Source: Puffinus mauretanicus
Lineage: Eukaryota; Chordata; Aves; Procellariiformes; Procellariidae
NCBI GenBank assembly: GCA_023333565.1
Contig: JAJKFH010000238.1
Span: 62,001-126,000, forward strand
Reading direction: 5' to 3'
DNA: 64,000 nucleotides
A model generated the notes under the pieces. The model was not told the origin of the DNA. It worked only from the letters and a program-made list of their open reading frames with translations, and searched no databases. Below are positions 47,326 to 60,322 of the stretch, piece by piece (the first letter of the stretch is position 1; each line of letters begins with the position of its first letter). The translations under genes were made by a program, and so were the position numbers.

Positions 47326-47825
47326 AATAGAATCATAGAATCATTAAGGTTGGAAAAGACCTCTAAGATCATCGAGTCCAACCATCAACCCAACACTACC
47401 ATAACCACTACACCATGTCCCTAAGGGCCTCATCTACATGTCTTTTAAATACTTCCAGGGTTGGTGACTCAACCACTTCCCTGGGCAGCCTGCTCCAAGG
47501 CCTGACCACTCTTTCAGTAAAGAAATTTCTCCTAATGTCCAATCTAAACCTCCCTTGGCGCAACTTGAGGCCTCTCATCCTATCACTAGTTACTTGGCAG
47601 AAGAGACCAACACCCACCTCGCTACAACCTCCTTTCAGGTAGTTGTAGAGCGCGATAAGGTCTCCCCTCAGCCTCCTCTTCTCCAGGCTAAACAATTCCA
47701 GTTCCCTCAGCCGCTCCTCATAAGACTTTTTCTCCAGGCCCTTCACCAGCTTTGTTGCCCTTCTCTGGACACGCTCCAGCACCTCAGTGTCCTTCTTGTA
47801 GTGAGGGGCCCAAAACTGAATACAG
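47326..47825 (-). mobile_element. innermost CR1 fragment (family A), antisense
   Basis: A 500-bp 5'-truncated family A CR1 on the minus strand. Its 3' octamers (reverse complement of ATTCTATG) lie at about 47330-47343. The ORF2 C-terminal end, 124 codons from 47782 to the TAG at 47408-47410, includes [22 protein letters not shown] and the terminal LRDMV. It separates two parts of the middle element. About 210 bases of the middle element, judged by alignment to 32050-32262 of copy 2, are missing at the insertion site, so insertion was accompanied or followed by a target deletion. Confidence 0.9.
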
Positions 47826-48240
47826 GCTGAGAGAGTTGGGGTTATTCAGCCTGGAGAAGAGAAGGCTTTGGGGAGACCTTATTACAGACCTTATTACAGC
47901 CTTTCAATACCTAAAGGGGGCTTTTAAGAAAAATGGGGACAAACTTTTTAATAGGGCCTGTTGTGACAGGAAAAGGGTAGTGTTTTTAAACTAAAAAAGG
48001 GTAGATTCAGACTAGATATAAGGAAGAAACTTTTTACAACGAGAGTGGTGAAACACTGGAACAGGTTGCCTAGATAGGTGGTAGATGCCCCATCCCTGGG
48101 AACATTCAAGGTCAGGCTGGATGGGGCTCTGAGCAACCTGATCTAGTTGAAGATGTCCCTGGTCACTGCAGGGGGGTTGGACTAGATGACCTTTAAAGGT
48201 CTCTTCGAACTCAAACTATTCTATGATTCTATGATTCTGT
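47826..48240 (+). mobile_element. middle CR1 of the nest, 3' end
   Basis: This continues the middle element with AGGCTGAGAGAG, the ORF2 C-terminus (LSNLI-type end, TAG at 48144-48146), the 3' UTR and octamers at 48219-48240. A 12-base tandem duplication (GACCTTATTACA twice) lies at about 47875-47898. The octamer end abuts the resumed outer element at 48241, which is the evidence that the middle element inserted into the outer one. Confidence 0.9.
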
Positions 48241-49139
48241 AGTGGGATTGAGTGCACCTTCAGCAAGTTTGCAGCTGAGTGGTGCGGTCGACACACCTGA
48301 GCGACAGGATGCCATCCAGAAGGACCTTGACAGGCTTGAGGAATGGGCCCATGTGAACCTCATGAAGTTCAACAAGGCCAAGTGCAAGGTCCTGCACCTG
48401 GGTCAAGACAACCCCCAGTAACAATACAGGCTGGGGGATGAAGCGATTGAGTGCAGCCCTGCCGAGAAGGACTTGTGGATCCTGCTCTATGTAAAATTTG
48501 ACATGAGCCAGCAATGTGTGCTTGCAGCCCAGAAAGCTAATTGTATCCTGGTCTGCATCAAAAGAAGCATGGCCAGCAGGTTGAGGGAGGTGATTCTGCT
48601 TTGGTGAGACCCCACCTGGAGTACTACATCCACCTCTGATGCCCCCAGTACAAGAAAGACATGGAGCTATTTGCGAAGGTCCAGAGGAGGGCCACAAAAA
48701 TGATCAGAGGGTTGGAACACCTCTCCTATGAAGAAAGGCTGAGAGAGTTGGGGTTGTCCAACCTGGAGAAGAAAATGCTCCAGGGAGACCTCACTGAGGC
48801 CTTTCAATATATAAAGGGGGCTTATAAGAAAGATGGAGACTTTTTACCAAGGCCTGTAGTGACAGGACAAGGGGCAATGGTTTTAAAATAAAAGAGGATA
48901 GATTCAGACTACATATAAGGAAGAAATGTTTTATGATGAGGGTAGTGAGACACTGCAACAGATTGCCCAGAGAAGTTGTGGATGCCCCATCATTGGCAGG
49001 ATTCAAAGTTAGGTTGGATGGGGCTTTGAGCGACCTGATCTAGTGAAGTATGTCCTTGCCCACGGCTGGGAGGTTGGACTAGGTGATCTTTGAAGGTCCC
49101 TTCCAACCCAAATCATTCTATGATTCTATGTTTCTATGA
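48241..49139 (+). mobile_element. outer CR1 of the nest, 3' part
   Basis: The outer element resumes with AGTGGGATTGAGTGCACC, exactly the residues expected after the break at 44641. It continues through the ORF2 thumb region to a TAG at 49041-49043, the 3' UTR and octamers at 49112-49139. A deletion of about ten bases removes the FADD Asp pair (the sequence reads TTTGCAGCTGAG). Several stops occur, for example the TAA near 48420. It contains the readable end [20 protein letters not shown] at 48676-48735. Confidence 0.9.
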
Positions 49140-51726
49140 AAAACATCTATTTTTATGAAATTTTAAGAAATAGGGAATTGGTAAATAGCAACATTGCAGT
49201 TCTTTACGTTAGCAGGGCTTTTAAATTCATAGAACCAAATGAAAGCAGTTTAAGCAGTTTTCATCTGACGTTGTGTCATAGTCTGTGAATTGATACTGTC
49301 ACTCTCACTTTTAATGGAGAAGTGTCCACTTCACAAGCACAATAGAGCAGACAGCTTTCATAAGTGTCAGCCTCATTAAAGATATTAAAGACTGAGTGGA
49401 CTTTAAAGTGATCCAAAAAGTTAGTTCCTCCAAGTCTTGATTTATACTTGTTGCTGGAGTAATTCCATGTCCTTCCCTGTTCCACCGACAAATCAATATC
49501 CTCAGTCTCTTCTTCTATCTATCAGCAACTTTCATAAACATTTTATTTTCATCTTTTGGAAAAATAAAATAATTTTTTCCTGCACCAAGCTTTACATATT
49601 CACACTCTTACTGATAGGCACATGCAAAATTCAATAGTTGTATCATGCAAAAAAAAATCTAAATGTACAAAATTAGTCCACTATCCTCCCACAAAGTTGC
49701 ATGCAAGCTGTCCTAAGCATACATTTCAGACAGTTTTATCTGCAGTTATCTATTTGATTGTCTGTTTTCCACTTCTATCTAATCCAGATTTAAAATAAAT
49801 ATTTCTCTACCTAAAACAGTGCTATCCAGCTTCGCAAAGTTAATGTTCCTCCCTCCATATTTTTATGTTGGAGTAGGAAATGACTTTATTTTCTTCCTCT
49901 TTCATATGAGTTTTGAAGAGTGAATACTGGGTTTATCAAGCCCTGACGTCATCTCACATGACCATGTCTCTACTGTTTTATAACACATCTGAACTTCTAT
50001 GAACTTTCCCGTTGCCATGCAGCTGCTGTCTGGAATTTCATCTCCAAACAGCTGCTGCAGCTCCCTCCCTCTGCTTTGTCATTAGCAAGTAGCCCTGCTT
50101 TTCCTTTAAAGAAGAAAAGTGTAAGGCAATTTGTGTGGTATAATTTGTGTGGTATATGGTACTCCTCAAGTCCTGAGAGGTGTCCAAACTATAGAGATAT
50201 TCAGTCATGGAAGAAATTTTAAAGGCAGAAGGTGGCCCATTTTCTGTCTGTAGGCATAAAATGCAGTAATGACTCGAAATCAAATGTCATTATATTTATG
50301 TCTTCATTCAGTATCACAATATTCAAGAAACCAAATCTTATCAGACTTGGTACAGTTGATAGTTGATACTAGGCAGGTATAATTCCTGTTCTCTCTCTCC
50401 ACTCTTTTCCCGCCTTGTTAAACTCTTTTCCAATTCAGATTCCAATCCTGGGAAGAAAGCAGAAGCACAGCATACTTGCCAGTTACAAAGCCATGAATGT
50501 CATGAATAAAACCATGGGTTTTTTTATCTCATCCTTTCTCAATATGCAACATGGTTGAATATATGCTGAGAGACATTGCCTAATAAAAAGAAGTATTTTT
50601 TCCCCACAAAGTAAAATTAGGAAAATAAAAATAATTATGTCTCCCAAGCAAGATGATTCTCTAGTTTGTTTTTGATTAGATTGCTGAGATCTTGACTGTA
50701 AATCCACCATACCAATGATGGAGTACTACAAAATGATGCTGTTTGCATGTTGTAGCTTTGTATAGCACTTCAATATCTGAATGTAATAATTTTGCTCCAC
50801 AAAATAAAACTATGTATTCTAACAGACAACCTTAAAGAGTCTGAAGGTTAGAAGAAACAACAATGGGCAAAAATAGGCTGAGGCTACAGTGAAGAGACAT
50901 AGTGATGTTATTTTCAGGAAATGAGAAGACTAAAGAAAACCAACATTGCTAACAGATTTAAATCAAACATGAGCTGCAGTTTACATTTGAGATGTAATGT
51001 CTTAATGCTTTTTGAAATGTCTAAATCTAATCTCTAATTTTACCAAGATATTGGCAAGTGAATGTATCTGTCACTTGATGGTGTCATTTAACAGCTGTGA
51101 ATAATCCTTAAGATTATTTCCTGCTTCTGTATCAAAGGAAGAGAGGGAATGATCAAATTTCCAGTCATTGCCAGAATTCTCCTCTCCAATATGATTAACA
51201 ATAGTATCCTGATAGGAAAATAGAAATTTTTAAGAAGTACAAAATAATGAAGAATAAAGAGTCCAGACGTTTAAACCCCAAGGAAACTTGAAGTCAAAGC
51301 AGAGACTAGTAGGGAGGAATAGTGATTACATATAATGTAAGTGAAGCAAACAAACAAGAAACAGATTTTTGCTTTCATTTTAGTACTGAAATGCAACATT
51401 TCATTTTCCATCTAACTTTCTGTACATTTATTTATTTAATAAATAGTGTCTTTAATAGAGAAGTAATAAAATGCTCCAAAGATCTATTAGTATGCAGACC
51501 ATAATCAAATCATATAAATCCAGCTTTCTAGGCTATATATCAGTATACCATCATCAATAAAGGTGGTAGAGTATATATAGAAAGGGGAAGAGAGGGCAAA
51601 TTCTTTGGAGATTTATTGAGGAGGTAAACCTGGGAGATTTGAGGAATAGACTATGAAAAGCAAATCTACGGAGGATAGAGTTTTGCAAATATATGTATGC
51701 AGGCACAAACTACTGCAAATTGTCTG

Positions 51727-51893
51727 TCTGGCTTTAAATCATGAACCACTGAGTCATATTAGACAGGGGAGGATAACAAATGCAAATACATTGTAGGAAT
51801 GCTGCTTGAATGTTGACTCCCTGCTTGCATTGTTTGGTGTTTTAATTGATCTGAAAAGCTTGATTATAGCCTCAAGTATTGAACAAATGATTA
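51727..51893 (+). repeat. diverged local duplication, unit 1
   Basis: This block aligns without net gaps to 52149-52315 at an offset of 422 bases. The best-conserved part is the last 80 positions, where the shared blocks include TCCCTGCTTG, TTTTAATTGATCTGAAAA, TTGATTATA and CCTCAAGT. By my count about four in five of those positions are identical. I do not recognise the sequence as a known repeat. Confidence 0.7.
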
Positions 51894-52148
51894 TGCACAG
51901 CTATTCTTATTTTTTAAGACTCATATTGGTAGTAAGATCAATTTAAGCTTTCAGATCTCCACACCGTATGTTTAGGAATTCATATGTTCTGATTTGAGGG
52001 GCAAAAGTACAAAATCAATCTTCAATAAATTCTCTGAAAATGGTTATATTTAAGCAATTTGGAAGAAATGTTACCTAAGGTGACTGATTAGTGTCTTGAT
52101 CCCACAGCATTCTCTCCCTGTTGTGGATTTAACACTGAGAGACTATTG

Positions 52149-52315
52149 CCTGACTTTAAAATATGAACTGCAAAGCAATTTTTTAAAGGACAGAATAAGA
52201 AATGTAAAATCATCACCGGAATACTACTGGAATGTTGATTCCCTGCTTGTGTTGTTCAACATTTTAATTGATCTGAAAATATTGATTATACCCTCAAGTC
52301 CTGACTAAATGGCAA
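52149..52315 (+). repeat. diverged local duplication, unit 2
   Basis: Partner of 51727-51893 in direct orientation. After the aligned block, AAGACTCATATTG occurs again in both neighbourhoods (about 51917 and 52405), but at a larger offset, so the duplicated region may have extended further and suffered a 66-base insertion or loss. Confidence 0.7.
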
Positions 52316-55089
52316 AACAGGCTGCTGATATTTTCTCAAATTCAACCATTGACAGTAGCATTATCAAAAGATCACTTTTGGTCTAGATTTTAGAATTTGG
52401 GATAAGACTCATATTGTCTGCTTTAGGTGGCCAGCCCAAGTTTTGTTAGTCTCTGTAAGGAGCTGCTCCCAGTAGACTGATTAGCATTTCTTGATGGCCT
52501 ATCCAGTCAACAGAAACATTTCAGTCCTTCAGAAAATTAACCACATTTCTGCTGAGAATATGCTAGGGACAGGACTATTATTTACTATATGACCTTGTGC
52601 AATGTTTCTTTCCAACTTTTATGTCTAAGTATAATACACTTTTTAAGGTTTACTGGAGTTACTTTCTATATATATGTCTGAGCACAGGGATGAAATTCTC
52701 AAAAGATGATATGTGGGCACTTAAACCTAGTCCAGGGAGACCTAGAAGAACACTTTGTTCTCTCTGGAGCATGTCTGAACTACAGCAGCATGTCAGGACC
52801 CTCAAGGTTCCAAACTCTGAGTCCTTTTCTGAGTGACATCATTGTTATCCTGAAACAGAGCCTCTTAAAGGGCTACATTCCACAGGTACTTCCACCTATG
52901 GCATAATGTGAGAAAGCTCATCTATGTGGTTGGAAACCTAGGGGTAGGTGTGATAGGAAACCTAATTCTTGCGGGCTTCAACTTACAGCTAAAGAAAAAG
53001 CACCATCTAACAGGTAAAACAAAGGAAAGGAAAATAATTTGCAGTCATTCTGCACTATAAAAACAAAACTAATGGCCTCAGAAACAAGGGACTGCTTACT
53101 GCATCTGAAACCTTGAAGGGAGGCAAGAGCTCCAGGATCCAGTTTCTGCTCCAAGGATATTTAGGATTTTTGGGTTTGTTGCTGAAGTTTTACTTTTTTT
53201 AATATACTATATGTCAAACTGGAATAAAACAAAATAGAAAAAAAAAACAACCCAAAAACAAGGATTAAAGGTAAAGAGAAGAACGTAACAAAAATGGCAC
53301 AGCTACACAGTTGGTAATGATTGAGATCACTAATGAAATGGTAAAAGGGACAGAGGAAAGTAGGTAGGGACTGACCAAGGAAAGGAAAGTTGTAAGCACG
53401 TTAACACCATTAAAAGTTTTTAATCCACAGTACCACAGCAACAGTTTCAGAGGATAAAAGAGTAAGACCATGGAAACAAACCAAGGAACAAAAGTAAATT
53501 TCCTAAAAAGACACACTGCAGAAGAAGCAAGATGGAAAAAATGTAAAACATATTTCAAAAAGACGACTAAGAAAATAAATCTCAATACCCTAACTAATTG
53601 TATACATCTTAAGTATGTATATAATGGCTTTATTATAATACAGAAAAACACTGATACAGGACTAAAATTACTGTGGGAACAGAAGAGATATGTAGGTCAC
53701 CTTTCTATTTTGGGACAGAGAAGAAGGAGATATTTTCATAACATCTGCTTTGGTTTTCCTAACTCTTCCCAAACTTCATTTCATACCTGTGATAGGATAT
53801 GAGATCTTAAGAGACAGTATAAATATTTGTTTCAAATACAGGGAGAGAAGGAAATGATGGATGAGGATATACGAAGTATTAATAGAATCTGGTTTTATAA
53901 CCTAAAAATGCGGTCAAGTGACTTTAAGTTCATCTGCTAATATATGATTCATATTTCCTTTTTTGCTATTTAGAATTATGACACCAACATCTCCACAATT
54001 TCAGAGAAGCAGTTTATCCATTTCCACTCTAATGTTTATGGGTCAATAAAAATGAAAGGGATTTTCATCAATATTACTTTCACTTTATTTGATTGAATTA
54101 CTTCAGCAGCACCTTACAATTTTACAACTTAACAGGTCGAGGAATGAAGTATGCTACAGCAAGTGACACCATAGCATACTTTCATTTGCAGTTGCAGGTT
54201 TGAATGAGCTCCTTCTGCATGCTTTTTCTGTTTTTGTTACCAATAAAATAGAAAATGTAAAATGAATGACTAGTCAAGGATATTTACAATATTTGAAACG
54301 TAATTTTAGGATTTTTTTTTAATTATATTAGAACATTCTTTACAATGACTAGCTTATGTAAAGAAATCTGGACAAGACCACCCTGCTCTAAAGTGCTATG
54401 AGTGCCAACACTGTTATCTCATTCTTGACTCTATTCATTTGTACGTATGAGGTCATTTACTTTGTTCATTCTGCAACTTTGAGAACAGCAAATAATTCCC
54501 ATAAGTCCAAGAGTCAAGCCATGAAATGCAAGCTGGCCAGCCAGATGATAACAATTTACATTTGTACAGATTCTTGCATCCCAAACACAGTCAGTACACA
54601 ATTCTGCCATTTACATATCATATTCCTGCAGGCTTCAAAGTAGTTATAAGCAGAAAAGTGACCCTATAAAAATGTCCACATATTTGTGGTTGTAGAAGGC
54701 CTTCCCACTTATTCCTGTTCTCTCTGCTTCATCACTTATCATCAGCAAAATATATGTTCAATTCTATTCCAGATTCTGTACTTTGGAAATGGTGATGGGG
54801 GGGGAGACAGGGGTGTGAAGGAAGAAATACTTGAGTCTAAGGGGTCATTTTATGCTTGAGTGATGGATAAAGGCATTCCAGATTGGAGGGGAGTGCGCTT
54901 GTTACTACTGAGCCACTTAATTTCGTGTTTAGTATAAATTGACAGTCTTCACGCAGAGCAATGAGCTATAAAATTACCAAAGCCATGCCACAATTAGCTT
55001 TTCCTACTGCTGGTCTGCTTGATATTTAAAAAAGTGTATTGCCTTTTGCCAGTTTTATTCAAACTCACAAATTCATACAACACAAAAAT

Positions 55090-55385
55090 TTATCAGACCA
55101 TCTAGTCCTTCACTCTTCGAAGGTGAAATTGTTTCCTACTGTATATTTACCAATGCACTGTCCCAACAGATGTATAGTTTAGTCTCATTTTAAATGTCCT
55201 GAAGGAAGTTATTCCATGGCCTAATAGATCTCACTGTCAAGAAGCTTTTACGTGAAATTCAGCTTGAGTTTTGCCTTTCTTAATCTCACCCCATTACTCA
55301 AGAGTGATGCAACCTAAACTAATGTAAATATTTGTTCTCTTATCCAGCAGTTAAACCTCTCTAGGAGTTGTGGGCTGTCATCGTG
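55090..55385 (-). mobile_element. ancient CR1-like 3' end, antisense
   Basis: Read on the plus strand, the text follows the order of a reverse-complemented CR1 3' end: a CCATCTAGTCC block, TTCCATGGCCTAATAG, CTCACTGTCAAGAAGCTTTT, then a TTGCCTTTCTTAATCTCA block and CCCATTACTC. These correspond to the conserved ORF2 C-terminal region of old CR1/L3-type elements. Divergence is high and there is no intact octamer end, so boundaries are approximate and the subfamily is unknown. Confidence 0.55.
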
Positions 55386-55635
55386 TTTCTTTATTAGTTA
55401 TTACTCACACACACTATAGAGGTAGCCTTGAAGTCTGAGGCTTTAACATAGGAGAAGATATTAAAAGTACTATTCAAGGTTCCATTCCAACTGCAGAGAG
55501 TAACTACTGTTATCCATACCGGTAATAAGTGCTCCAACTGTATAAATCCAGTTTTTAGCTCTTGCTGTACTTACAATCCCACAGAATACATTCCTTCAAT
55601 TTTCCTTTCATACTTTATTATTGTTACATTTTTCT

Positions 55636-55638
<3 letters not shown>

Positions 55639-55667
<29 letters not shown>
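55639..55667. repeat. poly-T run
   Basis: Twenty-nine T residues, the longest homopolymer in the window, are preceded by TTTCTCTC. The downstream ACATTATGCACAGC sequence is not a recognisable retroposed gene. Confidence 0.9.
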
Positions 55668-55670
<3 letters not shown>

Positions 55671-58600
55671 TTATGCACAGCAAAACACAAACTAAAAAGG
55701 CAAATGGCACAGGTATTGCTTCAAAGATATTATAAACTAAAAAGATAAGTGACATATGAAAGAAGTTACAGACCGAAAGACCATTTACTGCACAATTTAT
55801 GTGCTAAAGTAGTGTAATAAAACCTGACAAATAACTCCCAGCTTCACCTCTTAACACATTAACTCCTTCTCAGTTTCATGAGTGAAGTGGAAATTAAACA
55901 GTCGAGCAAGAAGAGCCCTATGGTGGGGCAGGAAATAATTGCCATGTGCTTAGGAATGACTGTAGAACTGGTGACCACGGCCAGTAATATTGATCTTGGT
56001 TTTTGTAATGTGGACCAAGTGTTAAGACACATCAGCAGATTAATAAGGCAGAGTTGGGACTGGCTTTGGAGGTAAGGAGGAGATTACTGACTTTAAGGTA
56101 ATAAAAATGCAGAAGAGACTGGAAAGGGTCTTTCAGGGAAATGGAGCCTCATTTTTCTTACACATTGAAGGAAAGTTTACACTTGGGAGTATCAAAGAAG
56201 GGGTATTCACAGTAATCAGATAGGAGGTGATGAGATGTGATGTAAAGGTTTTTGGCTAAAATAAAAATTTGTGCAGGATGAACTCCAATTCAGAAAAGAA
56301 CAATCCCACTGAGGATGACAAAGCAATCCTTGAGAAAGTGAACCAGGGCCCATGAAGGCAACTTCCTTAAATGTTAGTTGACAATACACATGACAAATAG
56401 AGAAAAATGTTTCTTTGTTCTACTAAATAAAGTGACGACCTCGTTTTGCTTAAGTGGCCCAAATCTTCAATTACCTTTGTCTCTGCCATAAGACTTTACA
56501 GATTCATATCTAGTTCCAGTACATACCTGTTTTCCAATATTACCATTATGTGCCTTCAAAATGACTGTTTCCCCTTCCTATGAGTACTTTTAGACTCATT
56601 TCCCTAGGAGTCTTCTTTTTTTTTTTTTTTCCCTGAGCTAAATCTCTTTCACTGCACGTTTCTAATCATTCTGTAGCATTAGGTTTCCAATGGATACTAG
56701 TAAGTCCCTCTAATCTAACATAATTTGTGATTGTCATTAAGATGTTGTTTACTCTCTCATTGAGAGCATAAATCAAAATGTTGGAGATGACTAAATGTTA
56801 GATCATTCCAATAGGCTCCTCTTAAGTTGTGGCTATTTATTAAGGGGTTTTTTTGTTTACAACTTTTTAGTATGCCTGAGTCTACTACCAGCTTCAATTT
56901 GAATCACAATAGATGTATATACCCATCTATTATGGGCATGCATGGGTGTGCACTGTTGGGGTTTTTTGTGGGTTTTATATGTTTTCCTCCTCTGTTCTTG
57001 TGTTTTGTTTTGGTTTTTTTAACTGATGACTGTTTTGTGTGCAAGAGCCTTCAGTTCCCATCGCTCATTGTAAACAGCTACAAGAGTGTAAAGTGGCATC
57101 TCAGATTAAGAGAAATATTTCATTTACTCATTATGGAGCAGATTGTAACCAATATACTTGTAGCTTCCGCTGTAGGAGAAAACCTGCAACAGATGTAGGT
57201 CGGCTTTTAGACCACATAGAGTTGCTATGCTCATTCTTCTTTTTTTCCTGCATGCTTCAATCCTCTTAATTTATCAGAAAACAACACTGATGCCTTTAGT
57301 TTAAAACTGAAGGAATACACTTTATGTGAACTCTTTGGCCTAAATCTTAGAAGAAACCAGTTTCTTTTCTCTGTCTATTGTTGAGCTTAAGTGGTATATA
57401 CTTCAAACCCAGAATGCCAGTAAGACTTTGCAAATCATCATTATCTGTATCCAAACTCAGCACTACTTACCTGATGGAAATGAACTAAAAAGACATGGAG
57501 AGGTCTTCAGTGCCTTTTGTCTGGAAAATGATGCAAAGTTCAAGAGTAAAGCTGAATGAATTCTCATAAAACCATTCCTCCTCTTCTGCAGTAGAAGTCA
57601 CTACTGCCCACAGCTGGGTTAGGTACTGGAACTTACAGGCAGATCCTCATTAGGATTTATTCATTCACAGTTATCATTTTGCAGCTATACTTAAAATCAC
57701 CAGTTCTGATGGGTGAAAGGAAATGAAGGAAAAAGAAAATACTTATGACATGTCCAACTTCTCCTTGGTGAACTTGATCAGAGCTGCAAAGATTGAACAT
57801 ACAGTAATCTCAAAAGACCATGAAACCTGCACAGAAGCACAATACATCCAGTATTTCTGTGTATCAACTGCTTTCCAACCCTGTACCTTTTGTTTGAGAC
57901 TTCTCTTATCTCCCTTTTATTTTCTCATTAAAAAAAAAAATAATTCAAGGGGTGAAGTGCAAAAGTCAATACTAAGCTGAGTCATACTGTCCCTATAGTC
58001 TCTAGGCGTTCAAATACACAAGCTCTTAATGGCCAGACATTGCTATTCAGAACACACAGCCTTTCACTACAAAGTAGATGCAACTTCTTCAGTGAGACAA
58101 TATAATATTACTGTTCTGTCCTTAGTATATACTGTGTTGTGGTCTCTCTCTGTGACTAACCTCCAGTTATAGCTTACCCATCAATGAAAAAAACACTTCT
58201 GAAATGAAAGGAAACATCCTTTGTGCTCAAAGCAGAGTACACTGCAGGACTGTCTAAAGCCTTTCCTGATCCTGGCACCTTCATAGGCTTCTTCACTGTT
58301 CACACAATCTATCTCCAGCCTAAACTACAAAACCCAGTAATGCATTTTTGCAAATATTTTGATGACTCATTTAGCCTAAGAAATACAAAGAACAATTTAA
58401 GGCATCTATACATGAGATCTAAAGTAAATTGTTATTTATTGTGTAAGAACTGGATTTTCAAGAGTTAGTGAGATTGTTGCTAACAAGGGTAACCTTTGAA
58501 AAAATCATGAAAAATGACCCAACTAAACTGATGTGACATATATAGTACAGGTGAAGTATGATTATTTACACAGAGTTTGCCTTTTGTGCACCTGAAGAAC

Positions 58601-60322
58601 AATGAAAGTAAGGAATTTTTACCACGGAACTGCCACTTAAACTGGGAAATTCCACTCCTTCAGTGGGATAACCAGAATTACACAGTTAATGCATAGGTCA
58701 AGTTGCAATCATCTATCATGTCACTCAATAATAGGTCACTTCAGAAAGTACCATGTTAACTGATAGACTATAATAGCCTTAAATGAGTCTGTATCAACTG
58801 TATTTTAAATCTTCCTTAGTTCAAGGGCTATGGGCTTAGCAGATCAGCATTACTATTTTTTTTTAACTTTCAATATCAGAGTTCAGAGGTTATTGCCTTA
58901 AGAAGTAATCATAACTTTGTCATTCTAACCTAGGAATCTATCTGTCACTTAATACGCAGCCAATCAATCTACACAAAATCAGAATAAAATAAACACTAAT
59001 GAAAATATCTGTGTATGTGTGATAATGGCATAGTAACAGTAATAACAGGATATAAAAATGTTTTCACTGAGACAGCAATATCATGATCTCTTAGAGTGAG
59101 TGCCCACAAAGAGTTCAGTGGGGCATTACAAGAAATAATGTTCGGAAAACAATCATTAATAACAAGTGAATACTACAGAAAATACAGAATTAATTTTCTA
59201 CTAAATGCTATTATTGACTAAGAACACTAGACAAAACCAAAATGTTTGCTCCACAAGCCAGATTAATAGACAGGGAAGAACCCTTCATCCCATGGGGGAA
59301 ACACTGTAGTACAATTTAGGCAACATTATATTTATTTTGTTGGTAGCTATACTTCTGTTTTCTGACTACAAATACATGTGTAGTTGTATGTGTGTTGATA
59401 TATGCCTAATGTAAACTTCATATTTGTTTCTTAATCATGTTGACAATTTTCCAGTTGATATCAAGCACAATTCTTTTTAATCCTAACTCTTTCTGCCTCT
59501 CCAACTATTAATCATATTTCCATTTACCCATTATTTCACTAAACATTAAAACTTTTTTCAAACCACTCTCCAATTTTTCCCATAGCTGTACCTTTTACAT
59601 TCTCCACTTGCACCTTTTACATTCTGGAGTCTAGCTTTTGCTCCTTACTTTTTACATGAGCTAAATCCACTGACCCTTCAATCCCAAAACAGCCATCCTC
59701 TGTCCTGTTTTCATCTATAGGGCCTTCCTTTCATGAAATATCTCTGCCATTTCCATCTTCTTTCTATCCTAAAGAGAGATATTCTCCTGCAGCTATGTCC
59801 CACATGCTGGCCGGAACTATGGACTCTCCAACTACTGACATAGTTATGCTTTCCTTTCTCCTTTGTCCTTTTTCTCCTGTTACCTTTATGCGTGAACAAA
59901 GATAGTCATATTTACACTTTTGGTTTGCTGTCACAATACTTAGAACAGTGGACAAAGCAGCCACTGTAATGTGACCACTCCTTATCAAGCTGATAACAAT
60001 GATCCCACTGTTACCTTGTGGTCTCCCTTTCTGTTCTGTTTCACTCATTTATGTCACTGGTCTTGAATTTTTCATTGTAAGCTCTAGGCTTCTTAATTGT
60101 CAGTGGACAATAAGGCTTTTCCAATTCACTTCCTCATAAAATAGGCAACTTAGAGTAGGTGAGATGCATTACCTTTTAGAGTCACCTCATTCCTCTTACT
60201 ATAAATAAGCTTGGATAACTAGTTGGCCAAACATCTATAACATGTAGATAGCTAAATTACATGCAGTGAATCCCTCTTAATGAATACAGTGATGCATCCT
60301 TAAAAAAACTCTTAAATTGTAG

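Larger units (their letters stand above)
49140..60322. other. gene-free AT-rich stretch
   Basis: No gene is supported. The stretch contains a 15-bp tandem duplication at about 50129-50156 and a diverged local duplication (51727-51893 and 52149-52315). A purine-rich stretch covers 53220-53600, an ancient CR1 remnant 55090-55385 and a 29-base T run 55639-55667. The longest open frames, 128 codons at 53265-53651 minus and 123 codons at 56827-57198 plus, are hydrophobic by composition and resemble nothing I know. Confidence 0.6.

Noticed and set aside
51720..52320. CRISPR-like or satellite interpretation of the repeated blocks
   Set aside because: Only two diverged units with no regular spacers; this is a eukaryotic local duplication.
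52700..53000. Open stretches with GC content slightly above the surroundings, looking like a coding exon
   Set aside because: Two overlapping plus-strand frames are open, neither with recognisable residues, and no convincing splice sites frame them.
53265..53651. 128-codon minus-strand hydrophobic frame resembling a multi-pass membrane protein
   Set aside because: The plus strand here is a purine-rich tract (53220-53600), so the minus strand automatically encodes Phe and Leu. An overlapping plus-strand frame is equally open. No motif supports either.
59711..60048. 94-codon minus-strand frame suggesting a short secreted or membrane protein
   Set aside because: Overlaps another open minus-strand frame in a different phase; a small local duplication (CACCTTTTACATTCT twice near 59590-59625) lies beside it. 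No family recognised.
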